From C7867-006 sp964453075 (GTDB taxonomy: Bacteria > Patescibacteriota > Minisyncoccia > Phycocordibacterales > DATDWN01): a DNA stretch of 5,635 bases. The stretch's first letter is position 1, and the number at the start of each line of letters is the position of its first letter. A program made the translations under genes and the position numbers. Where the stretch lies: contig CAYVNM010000014.1 of NCBI GenBank assembly GCA_964453075.1, positions 1 to 5,635 of the forward strand, written 5' to 3'. The notes beneath the pieces were generated by a model that saw only the letters and a list, made by a program, of their open reading frames with translations, searched no databases and was not told where the DNA came from. Shown here in pieces: positions 4,471 through 5,635 of the stretch.

Positions 4471-4920
4471 ATGCACCAGATCACACTACACAAACAATGG
4501 GTTATAAAAGCAAAAGTTTCGGATGTTTTTAATATCATGACGGATTTTGAAAACATGCCGAAACACTTTCCAAAAGTTGCAGAGAAAGTAGTGGTAACAA
4601 AAAGAGAGGGGAATAATTTAGAAATGGATGCATCTGTCAGATCTTTTGGAAAAGTTTTTGGAGTAAAAATGAAAACACAAATACTTCCTGGAAGGGGATT
4701 TATTTCAGACAATTACAGCTATGAGTTTGGCACGTCAGGTCACGAAGAGTTGTTACTTTCAGAAGTTCCACAGGGCACACTTATAGACTACACTTACCAA
4801 GTAAGCATCCATAAACCTTGGCTTAGGCTTGTCGCAATGCCACTTATCAAATGGTACTCAATGAAGTTTTGGGAAAAAGCAGTTGTAGACGAACTACGGA
4901 AAATTTTGGAAAGTAAATAA
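4471..4920 (+). CDS. SRPBCC (START/polyketide cyclase-like) family protein
   Basis: The 149-residue protein has the helix-grip layout: first strand ITLHKQWVIKAK, then the typical VSDVFNIMTDFENMPKHFPKV (16-36), a run of strands (VVVTKREGNNLEMDASVRSF, VKMKTQILPGRGFISDNYSYEF, HEELLLSEVPQGTLIDYTYQVSI), and a long C-terminal helix KFWEKAVVDELRKILES (132-148). The family binds hydrophobic ligands in a deep cavity, with members such as coenzyme Q-binding proteins and polyketide cyclases; the ligand here is unknown. A segment LRLVAMPLIKWYSMKFW (118-134) is unusually hydrophobic for a soluble member and may contact membrane or ligand. The start MHQITL is chosen from the -10 at 4459-4464; starting at 4453 would add six residues (MYYNNF). 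No terminator is seen before the transporter gene. Confidence 0.85.
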   Translation: MHQITLHKQWVIKAKVSDVFNIMTDFENMPKHFPKVAEKVVVTKREGNNLEMDASVRSFGKVFGVKMKTQILPGRGFISDNYSYEFGTSGHEELLLSEVPQGTLIDYTYQVSIHKPWLRLVAMPLIKWYSMKFWEKAVVDELRKILESK

Positions 4921-4948
4921 TAAGTTTGATGTTTTAATTTGGTAATAC

Positions 4949-4957
4949 TGATATGAT
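4949..4957 (+). promoter_or_regulatory. Extended -10, leaderless start of the SemiSWEET-like gene
   Basis: TGA-TATGAT is an extended -10, and its hexamer (4952-4957) ends 6 bases before the ATG at 4964. There is no Shine-Dalgarno and no convincing -35 at the usual distance. Confidence 0.68.
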
Positions 4958-4963
4958 TAGGAT

Positions 4964-5236
4964 ATGGAATTGGTATTTCACCATCACTTTATTGATAGGT
5001 TAGCTTTTTTTAATGGATTTGTATCTGGAGTTGCTTTGTATCCGCAAGTGTATTCAGTAGCAACGGGTGGAAGTACGGCTGAACTTTCTTTGGCTACCTT
5101 TGTGATCATATTTGCAAACAGTATTGTGTGGCTTTTCTATTCAATTCACAGAAATTTACTTTCACTTGGTATTGCTTCACTGCTCAACAGTATAGCTAGT
5201 GGTATTCTTGTTTCTTTAATTATTTTTGGAAAGTAA
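4964..5236 (+). CDS. SemiSWEET-like PQ-loop transporter
   Basis: The 90-residue membrane protein is the usual size for a bacterial SemiSWEET, a three-helix half-transporter that dimerises to move sugars or other small solutes across the cytoplasmic membrane. Helices are seen at about 12-32, 43-61 and 66-88. The first carries the PQ motif in GVALYPQVYSVATGGST (P27-Q28), which acts as a hinge in the family. Helix 2 has a Trp (W56), and helix 3 has N75 in SLLNSIASG, at the place where known SemiSWEETs have pocket Trp and Asn residues; their exact equivalence was not tested. The N-terminal HHH (6-8) is unusual. It is transcribed alone from its extended -10. The fold call is strong; the substrate is unknown. 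Confidence 0.85.
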   Translation: MELVFHHHFIDRLAFFNGFVSGVALYPQVYSVATGGSTAELSLATFVIIFANSIVWLFYSIHRNLLSLGIASLLNSIASGILVSLIIFGK

Positions 5237-5254
5237 TATTAGATAGTATTTATA

Positions 5255-5286
5255 GCAACTCATATATATTTGTATACTTGCTTTTT
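5255..5286 (+). terminator. Weak terminator-like hairpin after the transporter gene
   Basis: GCAA (5255-5258) pairs with TTGC (5278-5281), and a short AT stem (ATA/TAT) continues inside after mismatches. TTTTT follows (5282-5286). The stem is poor. The same bases include the TTGCTT -35 of the next gene, so the promoter reading may be the real one. Confidence 0.3.
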
Positions 5287-5306
5287 GTGTAAAGATGATG
5301 CATAAT
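5278..5306 (+). promoter_or_regulatory. -35/-10 promoter of the small GC-rich gene
   Basis: TTGCTT (5278-5283) and CATAAT (5301-5306) are separated by 17 bases. Transcription would start near 5313, leaving a leader of about 23 bases that holds the ribosome-binding site GAGGGGGTGAT. This is a classical layout, unlike the leaderless genes on either side. Confidence 0.6.
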
Positions 5307-5335
5307 CCACAAGGAAACGAGAGGGGGTGATAACC

Positions 5336-5530
5336 ATGTCCGAAGACGGAGAAAAGCCCGAGATGAGCAGTGCGGAGGCGGACCGGCGGAGAGAGGAATT
5401 GCTGGCTGAGTTCTGTGAAGAAAGAGGCATTGATCCGAAGAAGATCGATGCGACTCAGCTCGGCATCTTCTACGAGACGCCGGAAATGCGGGCACTTCTC
5501 GCCCGTAAGTACCGTGAACCGCGCAACTAG
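5336..5530 (+). CDS. Small charged helical protein, unknown function
   Basis: The 64-residue protein is not recognised. Its N-terminus is acidic (MSEDGEKPEM), followed by a strongly charged helix AEADRRREELLAEFCEER (13-30), a turn GIDPKKIDATQLGIFYETP and a second helix EMRALLARKYREPRN with a basic end. It has no membrane segment or signal. ATG at 5336 is chosen because AGGGGGTGAT, almost the full anti-16S consensus, ends 4 bases before it; an in-frame GTG at 5327 lies inside that site. The gene is much GC-richer than its neighbours and is packed between its own promoter and a strong hairpin, like the minus-strand gene at the other edge. A small regulatory or nucleic-acid-associated protein is possible but not shown. 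It is very probably real, given the start signals. Confidence 0.8.
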   Translation: MSEDGEKPEMSSAEADRRREELLAEFCEERGIDPKKIDATQLGIFYETPEMRALLARKYREPRN

Positions 5531-5535
5531 CGCAC

Positions 5536-5568
5536 AAGGCCCACCAAGCAGATGCTTCGGTGGGCCTT
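5536..5568 (+). terminator. Strong GC-rich terminator hairpin after the small gene
   Basis: AAGGCCCACC (5536-5545) pairs perfectly with GGTGGGCCTT (5559-5568), and AAGC/GCTT extends it inside with a 4-base AGAT loop. The T run is short (TT, then CCGCATTT), so release may be weak, and the AAGG/CCTT ends make it nearly symmetrical and perhaps bidirectional. It separates the small gene from the next promoter, which begins about 10 bases later. Confidence 0.75.
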
Positions 5569-5577
5569 CCGCATTTC

Positions 5578-5586
5578 TGGTATAAT
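5578..5586 (+). promoter_or_regulatory. Extended -10, leaderless start of the last gene
   Basis: TGG-TATAAT (5578-5586) is an extended consensus -10, and its hexamer ends exactly 6 bases before the ATG at 5593. No Shine-Dalgarno lies between. Confidence 0.72.
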
Positions 5587-5592
5587 ACTTTT

Positions 5593-5635
5593 ATGGATAT
5601 TTTTTCACTTTTAATACCCGCATTTATTTCTGGAC
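5593..5635 (+). CDS. 5' end of a membrane protein gene, possibly CcdA-like (partial)
   Basis: Only 14 codons are in the window: MDIFSLLIPAFISG. They look like the start of a first membrane helix. The pattern SLLIPAFxxG resembles the N-terminus of CcdA/DsbD-type thiol-disulfide transporters, which usually continues into a LAPCTLPL motif. That continuation would lie beyond the window, so the identity is a guess. The extended -10 with 6-base spacing supports a real start. Confidence 0.5.
   Translation, partial: MDIFSLLIPAFISG

Noticed and set aside
5250..5585. Overlapping frames on both strands around the 64-residue gene
   Set aside because: The frames at 5250-5537 (minus) and 5370-5585 (plus) have no start signals and run through the promoter or terminator hairpin; only 5336-5530 has a matched Shine-Dalgarno and terminator.

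Overview
The window looks like bacterial chromosome from a small, AT-rich genome. The best guess is Candidatus Patescibacteria (CPR), Parcubacteria-like. This is inferred from gene content and from an unusual start architecture; no rRNA or other marker gene is present to prove it. Most of the window (about 590-5300) is AT-rich with short genes on the plus strand. A GC-richer gene sits at each edge: a minus-strand membrane-anchored protein (95-568) and a 64-residue acidic protein (5336-5530). Both have strong Shine-Dalgarno sites, -35/-10 promoters and strong hairpins downstream.

Layout. 1-620: a terminator hairpin, the anchored protein and its promoter, all on the minus strand. 663-1031: a structured-RNA island with a TATAAT box, RNA element A (680-809), tRNA-Gln(TTG) (823-893) and RNA element B (899-1031). 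A and B share an order of stems and boxes and look like paralogues. Each also carries a long segment complementary to one end of the tRNA between them. 1056-2106: a membrane-anchored DUF2726 nuclease-like protein and an unrecognised helical protein with a HEPN-like Rx4H. 2217-2447: a DUF1059 protein. 2553-4109: a tight three-gene unit (VOC/PhnB-like, CYTH, alpha/beta hydrolase). 4139-5236: a MazG-like protein, an SRPBCC protein and a SemiSWEET-like transporter, each with its own -10 box. 5336-5530: the GC-rich small protein and a hairpin. 5593-end: the first 14 codons of a membrane protein, possibly CcdA.

Two signals stand out. First, the tRNA-Gln locus: upstream DNA can form a 20-bp hairpin with the tRNA 5' end, and downstream DNA is a perfect 16-nt reverse complement of its T-arm and 3' acceptor strand. 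Each antisense segment also has an alternative partner inside its own RNA element, so the locus could be bistable. Second, at least six plus-strand starts lie 6-7 nt after a (often extended) -10 hexamer with no Shine-Dalgarno. This predicts leaderless mRNAs and corrects three gene starts. The protein genes look like general housekeeping or accessory functions, and no single pathway joins them.
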